Source of the DNA: DASZJY01 sp036260255
GTDB taxonomy: Bacteria > Actinomycetota > Acidimicrobiia > Acidimicrobiales > AC-14
DNA length: 16,813 nt
Assembly (NCBI GenBank): GCA_036260255.1
Contig: DATAAF010000061.1
Coordinates: 1-16,813 of the forward strand
Reading direction: 5' to 3'
How positions within the stretch are numbered: the stretch's first letter is position 1; every line of letters begins with the position of its first letter. Under the pieces are notes generated by a model that saw only the letters and a program-made list of their open reading frames with translations, had not been told where the DNA came from and did not search any database. Below are positions 1 to 6,809 of this stretch, piece after piece. A program made the translations under genes and the position numbers.

Positions 1-1254
1 CTGATCCGGCTCGCTCGGTCGCTCGATCAGCACCCCCTTGTCGAACTTGGCGCCTGCTCGGACGAGGGCGACGAGGTTCGGCGCGTTCACCGATCGCCAC
101 CGCTGCTGAGCGGCTTCGAGGAGCTTGAACGCCATGGCCAGCCCCGCGGCCCGGGAGCCGGCACCGTTGGTGACACGAGTGCGCAGACGCACGGTCGAGA
201 ACGTCGACTCGATGGCGTTGGAGGTCTTGAGGTGGACCCAGTGCTCGGCCGGGAAGTCGTAGAAGGCCAAGAGCTCCTCGGCGTCGTCGACGACCTTGGC
301 GACCGCCTTGGGCCACTTCGCCCCGAACTCGTGCGCGAAGGCGCTCACCGCCCGCAGGGCGTGGTCGCGGTCCTCCGCGTCTCGGATGTCGGCGAGCATC
401 CTGCGGGCCGTGGGCTGCACCGACTTGGGCAGCGCGTTCAGCACGTTGGCGGCCTTGTGCACCCAGTCGCGTTGATGGCGCGTCTGGGGGAACACCTCCG
501 ACAGGGCACCCCAGAACCCGAGGGCGCCGTCGCCGACGGCGAGCACGGGAGCCCGCATACCCCGGCGCTTCAGGTCTCTCAGCACGTCGGCCCAGCTCTC
601 CGTCGACTCCCGGTAGCCGTCGGCCACCGCCACCAGCTCCTTCGTGCCGTCGGCCCGCACGCCCACGATCACCAGGCAGCAGAGCTTGTCCTCGCCCAGG
701 CGCACCTTGAAGTGCACGCCGTCGGCCCACACGTACACGTAGTCAACGGCTGACAGGTCCCGGTTGGCCCATGCCCTGTGCTCGTCCTGCCACTGGCGGG
801 TCAGCCGGGTAACGACCGCGGCCGACAGCCCGACCGCGGAGCCGAAGAACTCCTCGAGCGCCGGGACGAAGTCGCCGCTCGAGAGGCCGTGGAGGTACAT
901 GAGCGGCAGCACCTCGAAGACCTTGGGGCTCTTGCGGCACCAGGGCGGCACGATGGAGCTGCGGAACCTCTGGCGCTCGCCGGTCTCGGCGTCCACTCGC
1001 TTGTCGTTCACCCGCGGCGCCTCGATCTCGATCGAGCCGGCTGCGGTCGTGATCGTGCGCGCCTCGGCCGTCCCGTTGCGAACCACGAGGCGGTGGCCGT
1101 TCTCGTCGAGCTGGTCGGCCAGCGACTCCACGTAGGCGTCGGCCTCGGCGCGCAAGGCCGCAATGAGCATGCGGCGTGCGCCTTCCCGGCAGATCTCGTC
1201 GAGGCCCACCCTCATCTCCGCGCGGGACTCGTCCTCAGTGACTACCCTCAACAT
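1..1254 (-). CDS. IS256-family (mutator-type) transposase, C-terminal end cut by window edge
   Basis: This is the DDE transposase of an IS256-family insertion sequence, which catalyses cut/copy-and-paste transposition. The frame is open for 418 codons from ATG at 1254 to base 1 with no stop, so only a short C-terminal tail should be missing (family members are about 400-430 aa). Visible catalytic residues are D178 (in WADGVHF), D242 (in VGDGALGFWG) and E349 (in TSNAIESTFSTVRLRT). The family's C/D-x2-H signature appears as D263-x2-H266 in QRDWVHKAANVLNALPK. The start is supported by an AAGGAG Shine-Dalgarno site six bases upstream. The reading frame is intact, so the element may be active. The family call is very secure. 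Confidence 0.96.
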   Translation of the reverse strand, partial: MLRVVTEDESRAEMRVGLDEICREGARRMLIAALRAEADAYVESLADQLDENGHRLVVRNGTAEARTITTAAGSIEIEAPRVNDKRVDAETGERQRFRSSIVPPWCRKSPKVFEVLPLMYLHGLSSGDFVPALEEFFGSAVGLSAAVVTRLTRQWQDEHRAWANRDLSAVDYVYVWADGVHFKVRLGEDKLCCLVIVGVRADGTKELVAVADGYRESTESWADVLRDLKRRGMRAPVLAVGDGALGFWGALSEVFPQTRHQRDWVHKAANVLNALPKSVQPTARRMLADIRDAEDRDHALRAVSAFAHEFGAKWPKAVAKVVDDAEELLAFYDFPAEHWVHLKTSNAIESTFSTVRLRTRVTNGAGSRAAGLAMAFKLLEAAQQRWRSVNAPNLVALVRAGAKFDKGVLIERPSEPDQ

Positions 1255-1270
1255 CGGCGTCTCCTTCCTC

Positions 1271-1290
1271 GCCGGCGTTGCACCGCCGGC
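1271..1290 (-). other. Hairpin in the transposase leader
   Basis: A perfect 7-bp inverted repeat (GCCGGCG / CGCCGGC, 6-base loop) lies just upstream of the transposase ribosome-binding site. Insertion sequences often carry such hairpins near their ends to block translation from transcripts entering from outside. That role here is an inference. Confidence 0.35.
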
Positions 1291-1504
1291 GGATCTCGTC
1301 TTTGTCAACGAGGAAGGTACGCCGCGCCCTCGAACGGGTGGTCGATCCACAGGTTCTGGTTATAACTCCGCGTTCTCTCCTGGAGCGACCAGCAGGACTT
1401 GCCCGCCCATGGCCATGTCGTCACGCTGCGTGGTATCGATGGTGCGATCGGCATCTCGCCCGGTCGCCCCGAACCGGTACTCGGGGCGGTCTCGAGCGGT
1501 GTTC

Positions 1505-1532
1505 TTGACCGTGGCGGCGGGTCGCGTACCGT
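1505..1532 (+). promoter_or_regulatory. Probable sigma-70-type promoter of the AraC-type regulator gene
   Basis: TTGACC (1505-1510) and TACCGT (1527-1532) are separated by 16 bp. The -10 box ends seven bases before the ATG at 1540, so the transcript would start at or next to the start codon and be leaderless. The GGAGG at 1534-1538 is too close to the ATG to act as a normal Shine-Dalgarno site. Confidence 0.5.
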
Positions 1533-1539
1533 CGGAGGC

Positions 1540-1950
1540 ATGACGCCGGAGGAGTACGCCGACCTCGTGCACCTCCGCCGGGCGCGCGACCTCATAGACC
1601 GCGACTACGCGCAGCCCCTCGATGTCCCGGCCATGGCGCGGACCTCGCTCATGTCGCCCGCGCACTTCTCGCGCAACTTCCGTGCGGCGTATGGCGAGAC
1701 GCCGTACTCCTATCTCATGACGCGACGCATCGAGCGGGCGAAGGCTCTTCTGCGTCAGGGGGTGTCGGTCACCGACACGTGTGTCGCCGTCGGTTGTACG
1801 TCGCTCGGCTCGTTCAGTTCGCGGTTCACCGAGATCGTCGGCGAGACGCCGTCGCAGTACCGGGCGCGCGATCACCGCGACCTCGAGGTCGTTCCGCGGT
1901 GCGTGAGCATGGTCGCGACGCGACCGCGGCGTACCACGATCACGGTCTGA
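1540..1950 (+). CDS. AraC-family transcriptional regulator (DNA-binding domain only)
   Basis: A 136-residue DNA-binding protein made almost entirely of the AraC/XylS double helix-turn-helix. The first HTH spans about residues 27-50 (LDVPAMARTSLMSPAHFSR) and the second about 76-99, followed by the family signature GETPSQYRAR. There is no N-terminal effector-binding domain, so it is a short form whose ligand, if any, cannot be read from the sequence. ATG 1540 is chosen because the homologous part begins there and a promoter-like pair sits directly upstream. Upstream in-frame codons back to 1399 look non-coding. The VOC-fold gene follows 129 bp downstream on the same strand, and short AraC regulators of this kind are often found beside VOC genes, so that gene is its likely target. 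Confidence 0.88.
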   Translation: MTPEEYADLVHLRRARDLIDRDYAQPLDVPAMARTSLMSPAHFSRNFRAAYGETPYSYLMTRRIERAKALLRQGVSVTDTCVAVGCTSLGSFSSRFTEIVGETPSQYRARDHRDLEVVPRCVSMVATRPRRTTITV

Positions 1951-2067
1951 GCTCTGACGACTGGCGCCGACGGTCCGGCTCCGGAGGGGGCCGTGCCGGC
2001 GCACCCGACGCCCGACCCGCCTGGGAACCGAGCAGGATCGGAGAAGCACGCGACGGGTCGGTGCTCC

Positions 2068-2073
2068 TACGGT
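2068..2073 (+). promoter_or_regulatory. Probable -10 box of the VOC-family gene
   Basis: TACGGT ends six bases before ATG 2080 and no Shine-Dalgarno site is present. This fits leaderless transcription. No convincing -35 box was seen at the matching distance. Confidence 0.35.
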
Positions 2074-2079
2074 CGTCGC

Positions 2080-2478
2080 ATGACAGTCACCGTCTCCGCA
2101 ATGTTCATCCCCGTCCACGACCCCGACGCCGCGCTGGGCTTCTACCGCGACGCTCTGGGCCTCGAGGTCCGCAACGACGTCGCGTCCGACGGCTTCCGCT
2201 GGGTCACCGTCGGCGCCCCGGGGCAGGACCTCGACATCGTCCTGTTCCAGCCGCACGGCGGCCTTTCGCAGGCCGAAGGCGACGCCCTCCTGTCGCTTGT
2301 GACAAAGGGGTCGCTGCAGGTTGCGATCTTCCGCTCCGACGACCTCGACACCACCTTCGAGAAGGTCCGGGCGTCGGGCGCCGAGGTCCTCCAGGAGCCG
2401 GCGTCCCAGTTCTGGGGCGTCCGCGACTGCGCGTTCCGCGACCCCTCAGGCAACCTCGTCCGAATCGCCCAGGCCTGA
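2080..2478 (+). CDS. VOC-family (glyoxalase/bleomycin resistance/dioxygenase fold) protein
   Basis: A 132-residue protein with the two beta-alpha-beta-beta-beta repeats of the vicinal oxygen chelate superfamily. The first repeat starts at SAMFIPVHDPDAALGFYRDA and the second contains SLQVAIFRSDDLDTTFEKV and ends with FRDPSGNLVRIAQA. Members bind metals or small ligands and include isomerases, dioxygenases and antibiotic-binding proteins, and the substrate cannot be deduced. ATG 2080 is preferred over upstream in-frame starts because the fold begins right after it. It lies behind a short AraC-type regulator and probably forms a regulated pair with it. The length is normal for a single-subunit VOC protein. 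Confidence 0.88.
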   Translation: MTVTVSAMFIPVHDPDAALGFYRDALGLEVRNDVASDGFRWVTVGAPGQDLDIVLFQPHGGLSQAEGDALLSLVTKGSLQVAIFRSDDLDTTFEKVRASGAEVLQEPASQFWGVRDCAFRDPSGNLVRIAQA

Positions 2479-2721
2479 CCGCCGTCCGCCCGGAGTGTCG
2501 ACATACCGCCGGATCGGCGGAGAGTCAGGATCGTGTTCGAGCGGTCGAGGCTGAGAAGGGCGTCGGCGAGGTCGTCGTGCACCACGACGGCCCCCGGTCG
2601 CCTCGGGGTTGGCCGATCCCATGCCTCGGGAGACCGAACGGTCTGCGGAGACGGTGGTGACGTAGCCGATCCGCTCGAGCGAGATGGACGCGGTCTGCCA
2701 TGCCGCATCCATCATGGGCCG
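2479..2721. other. Gene-free stretch between the VOC gene and the decayed genes
   Basis: Frames are open here on both strands, but none shows a recognisable family. Minus-strand frames give protein-like but frame-hopping text (for example SLERIGYVTTVSADRSVSRG), which could be a heavily decayed gene. I could not name it. A short hairpin near 2506-2520 is listed separately. Confidence 0.35.
2506..2520 (+). terminator. Hairpin downstream of the VOC-family gene
   Basis: A perfect 6-bp stem (CCGCCG / CGGCGG) with a 3-base loop lies 27 bases after the VOC stop codon. There is no T-run, which is common for terminators in high-GC actinobacteria. A role in termination is plausible but not proven. Confidence 0.3.
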
Positions 2722-3227
2722 ATGACGACCTGGGGCGCCTTCGCCGCCGTCGAACCGGAGCTGGCGGCGTTCGCGGCGGGCGGCTGCGGGCGGCGCCGTC
2801 GTACCTGGTGACCGTGCTGGCGAGCGGCACGCCGCGCGTCCACCCGGTCACGCCCATCGTCACCCGCGACGGGCTCTACCTGTTCATGAGCCGACGTCAC
2901 CAAAGGACGCCGACCTCCGCGATCGCGGGCGGTTCGCTCTCCACTACGGCGTTCCGGACGACGCCGGGACCGGCGGCGAGGCGTCGGTGAGCGGCACAGG
3001 GAACGCCGTCGACGACGGCGCCGTGCGGGCGACGGTCGCCGCCGCCGCCAACTACCACCCCGCCGACCCTACGTGCGGTTCGAGCTGCGACCGACCGAGG
3101 TGCCCGGCAACGGCTACGGCGACGTCACGCGGCCGGAGCATGACGGTGGCGCGCCGACCGCGGCGAGCCAGGCGACGCCGACGGAGACGCCGAACGCAGT
3201 CCCGCGCAACAGATGGAGACACGATGA
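2722..3227 (+). pseudogene. Frameshifted pyridoxamine 5'-phosphate oxidase-family gene
   Basis: Joining pieces of three frames rebuilds one flavin-split-barrel protein of about 165 residues. Frame 1 gives MTTWGAFAAVEPELAAFA. Frame 3 gives APSYLVTVLASGTPRVHPVT up to GLYLFM. Frame 2 gives KDADLRDRGRFALHYGVPDD to AAAANYHPAD. Frame 1 gives VRFELRPTEVPGNGYGDVT. Frame 3 then gives RWRADRGEPGDADGDAER up to a TGA at 3225-3227. The four shifts lie near 2783, 2889, 3067 and 3153, and each equals loss of one base. The TGA overlaps the next gene's ATG (ATGA), so the two genes were once translationally coupled. As it stands it cannot make a full protein. The family call rests on the PPOX-like core, and the original substrate is unknown. 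Confidence 0.72.
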
Positions 3228-3605
3228 CCATGGCCACGAGGACGAAGAAGCAGTCGCCTGCGCTGCACGTTGCCGACAGCCACGATCTGATCCGCGTGCA
3301 CGGCGCGCGCGAGAACAACCTCAAGGACGTAAGCGTCGAGATTCCGAACCGCCGGCTGACGGTGTTCACCGGCGTCTCCGGCTCGGGCAAGAGCTCGCTG
3401 GTGTTCGACACGATCGCCGCGGAGTCCCAGCGGCTGATCAACGAGACTTACAGCGCCGTCGTGCAGGGCTTCATGCCGACGCTGGCGGGCCCGAAGTCGA
3501 TGTACTCGAAGGGCTGACGACCGCGATCATCGTCGACCAGGAGCGGATGGGCGCCAATCCCCGCGCATCCTCTTCAGCAGACTCGGCAAACCGTTTGTCG
3601 GCCCG
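3224..3605 (+). pseudogene. Truncated UvrA-like ABC ATPase gene (N-terminal fragment)
   Basis: From ATG 3224 the frame encodes 97 residues that match the start of UvrA-type ATPases: LIRVHGARENNLKDVSVEIP, then the Walker A loop GVSGSGKSSLVFDTIAAESQ. It stops early at 3515-3517. A single-base loss near 3485 moves the true continuation to frame 1 (PEVDVLEGLTTAIIVDQERM). A further deletion of about 40 bases at 3563 leaves only RILFSRLGKPFVGP in frame 3, ending at about 3605. The rest of the roughly 750-residue protein is absent. Functional UvrA-like paralogs of this type lack a UvrBC role or have one in drug resistance. This copy is dead. Its start overlaps the end of the preceding pseudogene by 4 bp. 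Confidence 0.82.
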
Positions 3606-3610
3606 CGTCT

Positions 3611-3811
3611 CCATGTACCGCGGCCGAACAACAGCGCATCGGTGGTGGCCATGGCCTCGTCGATGGCCACTCCCATCGCGTCGGGGTCGAAGTACCGCAT
3701 GGACCACCCGCCGTGCTCGAAGCCGCGGTCGGTGTCCTCGTTCCGCCCTCCCGGAGCCTGGACGACGCCGTCGAGGCTCATGAAGTCACTGATGACGATG
3801 CGCCCGCCACC
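3611..3811 (-). pseudogene. Dihydrofolate reductase-family (RibD C-terminal-like) N-terminal fragment
   Basis: On the minus strand one frame reads GRIVISDFMSLDGVVQAPGG, then HGGWSMRYFDPDAMG and MATTDALLFGRGTW. These are the first 65 or so residues of the small dihydrofolate-reductase-like oxidoreductases common in actinobacteria. The remaining two thirds is missing: the homology ends at about 3611, only a few bases from where the UvrA-like fragment on the other strand ends. No ATG, GTG or TTG starts the homologous part in frame, so the start codon also seems lost. It is a decayed fragment. Confidence 0.75.
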
Positions 3812-3845
3812 GATGAGTTCGGGCCCCGAGCCACGTCGAACAGGT

Positions 3846-4436
3846 ATGACCACGACCGTCGATCTCGAACCGGCTGCTCGCCGGGTGGCGCGCCTCGTCG
3901 ACGCCACCCCCGACGACGCCCTCGGCCGGCCGACGCCGTGCAGCGAGTACACCGTCGCCGACCTGCTCGACCACATCGCCGGGTCGACGCTGGCCTTCAC
4001 CGCGGCGGCGAGGAAGGACCCGCCCGAGGGAGGGCCGTCGGGCGACGGCGCCCGGCTCCCCGCCGACTGGCGCACCCGGATCCCTCGCCAGCTGGAGGAG
4101 CTGGTCGACGCATGGCGTGAGCCCGGCGCCTGGACGGGGACGACCGCCGCGGGCGGGGTCGAGCTCCCCGGCGAGGTGGCCGGCGTCGTCGCCCTCGACG
4201 AGCTCGTCATCCACGGCTGGGACCTGGCCAAGGCCATCGGGCAGCCTGCCGGCTACGACGGCCCCGGCCTCGACGCCGTCCTCGGGATGGTCCAGCAGTT
4301 CCGGGACAGCGGCGTCGAGGGGCTGTTCGGCCCGGAGGTGCCCGTGCCGGCGAACGGGCCGCCGCTCGACCGCATCCTGGGCCTCGCCGGTCGCGACCCG
4401 GAGTGGCAACCGCCTACGGCGGCGTCACCGCCGTGA
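3846..4436 (+). CDS. TIGR03086-type metal-binding protein (maleylpyruvate isomerase N-terminal/DinB-like fold)
   Basis: A 196-residue protein of the mycothiol-dependent-isomerase/DinB-like superfamily, a four-helix bundle that binds a divalent metal through histidines. The typical opening PTPCSEYTVADLLDHIAGS carries H43, and the second site is DELVIHGWDLAKAIGQP with H123. The C-terminal FGPEVPVP and ILGLAGRDPEW are also typical of the TIGR03086 group. Its reaction is unknown; relatives act with mycothiol in actinobacteria. ATG 3846 starts just before the homologous region. There is no good Shine-Dalgarno site. The next gene's GTG overlaps its TGA by 4 bp, so the two are co-translated. Confidence 0.88.
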   Translation: MTTTVDLEPAARRVARLVDATPDDALGRPTPCSEYTVADLLDHIAGSTLAFTAAARKDPPEGGPSGDGARLPADWRTRIPRQLEELVDAWREPGAWTGTTAAGGVELPGEVAGVVALDELVIHGWDLAKAIGQPAGYDGPGLDAVLGMVQQFRDSGVEGLFGPEVPVPANGPPLDRILGLAGRDPEWQPPTAASPP

Positions 4437-4852
4437 GCGTGAGTCCCCCCGCCGCCTGCGACGACGAGGGCGCGGTCCGAGAGCTCATCCACGGGTGGGC
4501 GGCGGCCGTGCACGCCGGCGATCTCGAAGGCGTCCTGGCGGACCATGCCGAGGACATCGTGATGTTCGACGTGCCACCGCCGGACGAGGGTGTCCGCGGC
4601 CTCGCCGCCTACCGGGAGACCTGGCCTCCATTCTTCGAGTGGCAGCGGTCCGGCGCTTCCTTCGAGATCGTGTCACTCGAGGTCACCGCGGGCGTCGACG
4701 TCGCCGTCGCCTGGGCGCTGCTGCGTTGCGGGACCCCCGAGCAGCTCGAGGCCGATCCGAGCAACCGGCTGCGCCTGACCATCGGGCTCAGAAAGGAACG
4801 CGGCAGGTGGTTGGTCGCCCACGAGCATCACTCCTTCCCGGACAAGAGCTGA
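4433..4852 (+). CDS. SnoaL-like/DUF4440 (SgcJ/EcaC-type) small protein
   Basis: A 139-residue protein with the NTF2-like cone fold. The first helix reads AVRELIHGWAAAVHAGDLEG, followed by HAEDIVMFDVPPP, and the C-terminal strand ends GRWLVAHEHHSFP, as in the SgcJ/EcaC group. Members include polyketide cyclases and ketosteroid-isomerase-like enzymes, but most are uncharacterised. I chose GTG 4433 because it overlaps the previous stop as GTGA, a normal coupling arrangement. GTG 4403 and GTG 4439 are alternatives in the same frame. It forms a two-gene unit with the TIGR03086-type gene. Confidence 0.87.
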   Translation: MSVSPPAACDDEGAVRELIHGWAAAVHAGDLEGVLADHAEDIVMFDVPPPDEGVRGLAAYRETWPPFFEWQRSGASFEIVSLEVTAGVDVAVAWALLRCGTPEQLEADPSNRLRLTIGLRKERGRWLVAHEHHSFPDKS

Positions 4853-4900
4853 GGTCCGCGCCGAGCGCAGCGCCGGTCCGGGCACTGCCAAGATGTCGTC

Positions 4901-5215
4901 ATGGGTGACCGCGCGCTCTGCCCGCACGGCATGGAGCGCGCCAGCTGCCTCATCTGCCGGACGCTGGCGCCGGCCGGGCCCGGGCCGGCTCGCCTCGACC
5001 AAGAGCGAGTGGCGGCGCGCCGGCGGTCCTTCGGTGTCGGTAGGACGCTGGCGGTGCTCGCGGTCGTCGCCGTCGCCGGCCTGCTGGTCGTGTCGTGGGT
5101 GGCGGCCTTCGCGTGGGCCCTCATCCGTCTGGTCGAGCTGGTCGCCGTCGCGCTGATCGCCGGCTGGGTGGGCTGGCGCCTGGGTGTGCGCCATGGGCGG
5201 CGGCACCCGGCCTGA
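4901..5215 (+). CDS. Small membrane protein with N-terminal zinc-knuckle motif
   Basis: A 104-residue protein I do not recognise as a named family. Residues 7-19 carry C-x-H-x6-C-x2-C (C7, H9, C16, C19), a pattern suited to binding one zinc ion. Two hydrophobic segments follow at about residues 48-66 and 69-92, then a basic tail (RHGRRHPA). It probably sits in the cytoplasmic membrane with the knuckle in the cytosol. ATG 4901 has no Shine-Dalgarno site, but CAAGAT ends six bases upstream, which fits a leaderless start. The frame ends before the DsbA-like gene. High-GC codon bias and the Cys/His pattern support a real gene. Confidence 0.72.
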   Translation: MGDRALCPHGMERASCLICRTLAPAGPGPARLDQERVAARRRSFGVGRTLAVLAVVAVAGLLVVSWVAAFAWALIRLVELVAVALIAGWVGWRLGVRHGRRHPA

Positions 5216-5273
5216 CCGGCCGCCGGTGCGGAACTGGGGATGACGCTGGGGGCCGCCGTTGTTGGATTGTCGC

Positions 5274-5942
5274 GTGAACATCGAGGTGTGGTCCGATGTC
5301 GTCTGCCCCTGGTGCTACGTGGGCAAGCGCAGGTTCGAGGCGGCTCTGGCCCGCTTCGACCATCGCGACGACGTCCAGGTCACCTGGCGGTCCTTCGAGC
5401 TCGATCCCGCCGCACCTGCGCGCCGCGAGCGGGACTATCCCCACCACCTGGCCGCCAAGTACGGCCTGAGCGTCGCCGAGGCCCAGGCCATGATCGACCG
5501 CATGACCGACACCGCCGCCGCCGAGGGGCTGACGTTCCGGTTCGACATCGCCGAGCCGGGCAACACGTTCGACGCCCACCGCCTGATCCATCTCGCCCGC
5601 GACCGGGGGATGGCGGAGGTGCTCGTCGAGCGCCTGCTGTCGGCCACCTTCACCAAGGGCGAGGCGATCGGGGACCGCGACGTGCTCGCCCAGTTGGCGT
5701 CGGATGCGGGCCTCGACGCAGGGGAGGTCGCCGACGTCCTGGCGTCGGACGCCTACGCGTCAGCCGTGCGGGCCGACGAGCACGAAGCCGCCGCCCTCGG
5801 CATCCACGCCGTGCCCTTCTTCGTGATCGACCGCACCTACGGTGTGTCGGGCGCCCAGCCGCCCGACGTCCTGCTCGGCGTGCTCGAGCGGGCGTGGGCC
5901 GACGCCGCCTCTCTCGAACCGGGTGCTCTCGGGGCGCTCTGA
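5274..5942 (+). CDS. FrnE-like DsbA-family oxidoreductase
   Basis: A 222-residue thioredoxin-fold protein with the helical insertion of DsbA/FrnE-type enzymes. The redox site CPWC is at residues 11-14 in EVWSDVVCPWCYVGKRRFE. The cis-proline loop is HAVPFFVID (P181), and the C-terminal signature VSGAQPPDVL follows. There is no signal peptide, so it is cytoplasmic, like FrnE, which acts as a thiol oxidoreductase or isomerase under oxidative stress. GTG 5274 is chosen because the first beta strand begins at once after it. TTG codons at 5259 and 5262 would add a few unmatched residues. TTGGAT ends six bases upstream, which again suggests a leaderless transcript. Confidence 0.93.
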   Translation: MNIEVWSDVVCPWCYVGKRRFEAALARFDHRDDVQVTWRSFELDPAAPARRERDYPHHLAAKYGLSVAEAQAMIDRMTDTAAAEGLTFRFDIAEPGNTFDAHRLIHLARDRGMAEVLVERLLSATFTKGEAIGDRDVLAQLASDAGLDAGEVADVLASDAYASAVRADEHEAAALGIHAVPFFVIDRTYGVSGAQPPDVLLGVLERAWADAASLEPGALGAL

Positions 5943-5973
5943 CGACCGCGGACGCGCCCGGAACGGTGGAGCG

Positions 5974-6663
5974 TCAGCGCCCGCGGGTGACGATGAGCGT
6001 GTAGGTGACGTCGAGGAGGGTGCCGTTCGGGAGCTCGCCGCTGAAGTGGAGCGTGTGGGTTCCCGGTGGGAGAGGCGCGAGCATGATCCAGTAGCCGTCG
6101 GCGGCGGCGATCGGGTAGAGGCCGCCCGGCACGCCGAAGAGGTTGTCCTCGGGGAAGACCACCGGGAACGTCGGCGAGTGGGCCCGGTAGCTCCCGAGGT
6201 TCGGGATGGGTACGCCGTTCAGCTCAACTGCCAGGGTGCTGACGTCGACCTGGTCGATGTGCTCCCTGAGCACCTCGTGGGCGATCTCTTCCGTCTCTCC
6301 CGGCTCCGTCGCCACGAAGACGGCGTTGACGATCGGGAAGAACAGCGCCTTCCCGGCAGGGACGGTGCACGTGCGCGTCGCCGGTCCTCCCCCGAAGGTG
6401 CCGGCCAGGAACCACACGCGGCCCGTCTGCCCGACTGCACAGTGCTCGCCTGTGGGGTCGAGCACCGGGTTCTGGTCCACCGGGATCGAGAGCGCCCACT
6501 GCCACCACCTGGCGGCCCACTGCTCGTAGCTCGCCCCGAACGGGCGGGCGCGGGGCGGGAGGACCCGGGGTCTGGCGGTGGCGGCCAGGACGTCGGTTCC
6601 CGCCCCCACGAGGAGGAGTACGGCCAAAACCACTACGGAGAAAGCACGGCGACTGCCCTTCAT
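5974..6663 (-). CDS. Secreted protein of unknown function
   Basis: A 229-residue protein with a clear signal peptide: basic KGSRR, a hydrophobic run to about residue 22 and a likely cleavage site after VLA (residue 28). The mature part has a tryptophan-rich segment (SYEQWAARWWQWALSIPV), a glycine-rich strand (VWFLAGTFGGG), two conserved-looking cysteines (in GEHCAVGQ and RTCTVPAG), GKALFFPIVNA and an immunoglobulin-like C-terminal strand pattern (GTHTLHFSGELPNG). I have a sense of similar environmental-bacteria proteins with no known role. The cysteines may pair outside the cell. ATG 6663 is supported by an AAGGGGGG ribosome-binding site; a GTG one codon earlier is possible. It converges on the DsbA-like gene. 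Confidence 0.85.
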   Translation of the reverse strand: MKGSRRAFSVVVLAVLLLVGAGTDVLAATARPRVLPPRARPFGASYEQWAARWWQWALSIPVDQNPVLDPTGEHCAVGQTGRVWFLAGTFGGGPATRTCTVPAGKALFFPIVNAVFVATEPGETEEIAHEVLREHIDQVDVSTLAVELNGVPIPNLGSYRAHSPTFPVVFPEDNLFGVPGGLYPIAAADGYWIMLAPLPPGTHTLHFSGELPNGTLLDVTYTLIVTRGR

Positions 6664-6809
6664 CACGTCACCCCCCCTTAAGCTTCGGGTTCGCTCTCAG
6701 AAGCCGCCTTGGGCGTCTGTGGTCTTTCCGGCGAGGTGCGGTGGAGGCGTCGACCGCCGTTTCGAACGACCGGGGCAAGGATTACCGGCCCGGCGCCGTC
6801 TGTCAATGG

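Larger units (their letters stand above)
1..1365 (-). mobile_element. Partial IS256-family insertion sequence
   Basis: The transposase-bearing element enters from the left edge and its far end is outside the window. The right end is not certain. The AT-richer stretch at about 1345-1367, which reads on the minus strand as GGAGTTATAACCAGAACCTG, looks like a terminal inverted repeat. It cannot be confirmed without the partner end. No target-site duplication can be checked. Confidence 0.6.

Noticed and set aside
1360..2256. A 298-codon minus-strand frame opposite the AraC-type and VOC genes
   Set aside because: It is antisense to two clearly coding genes and has Arg-rich text without a domain.
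2987..3517. One 176-residue protein from a single open frame
   Set aside because: It joins the tail of one decayed gene to the start of the UvrA-like gene. The two homologies belong to different proteins, so it was split into two pseudogenes.
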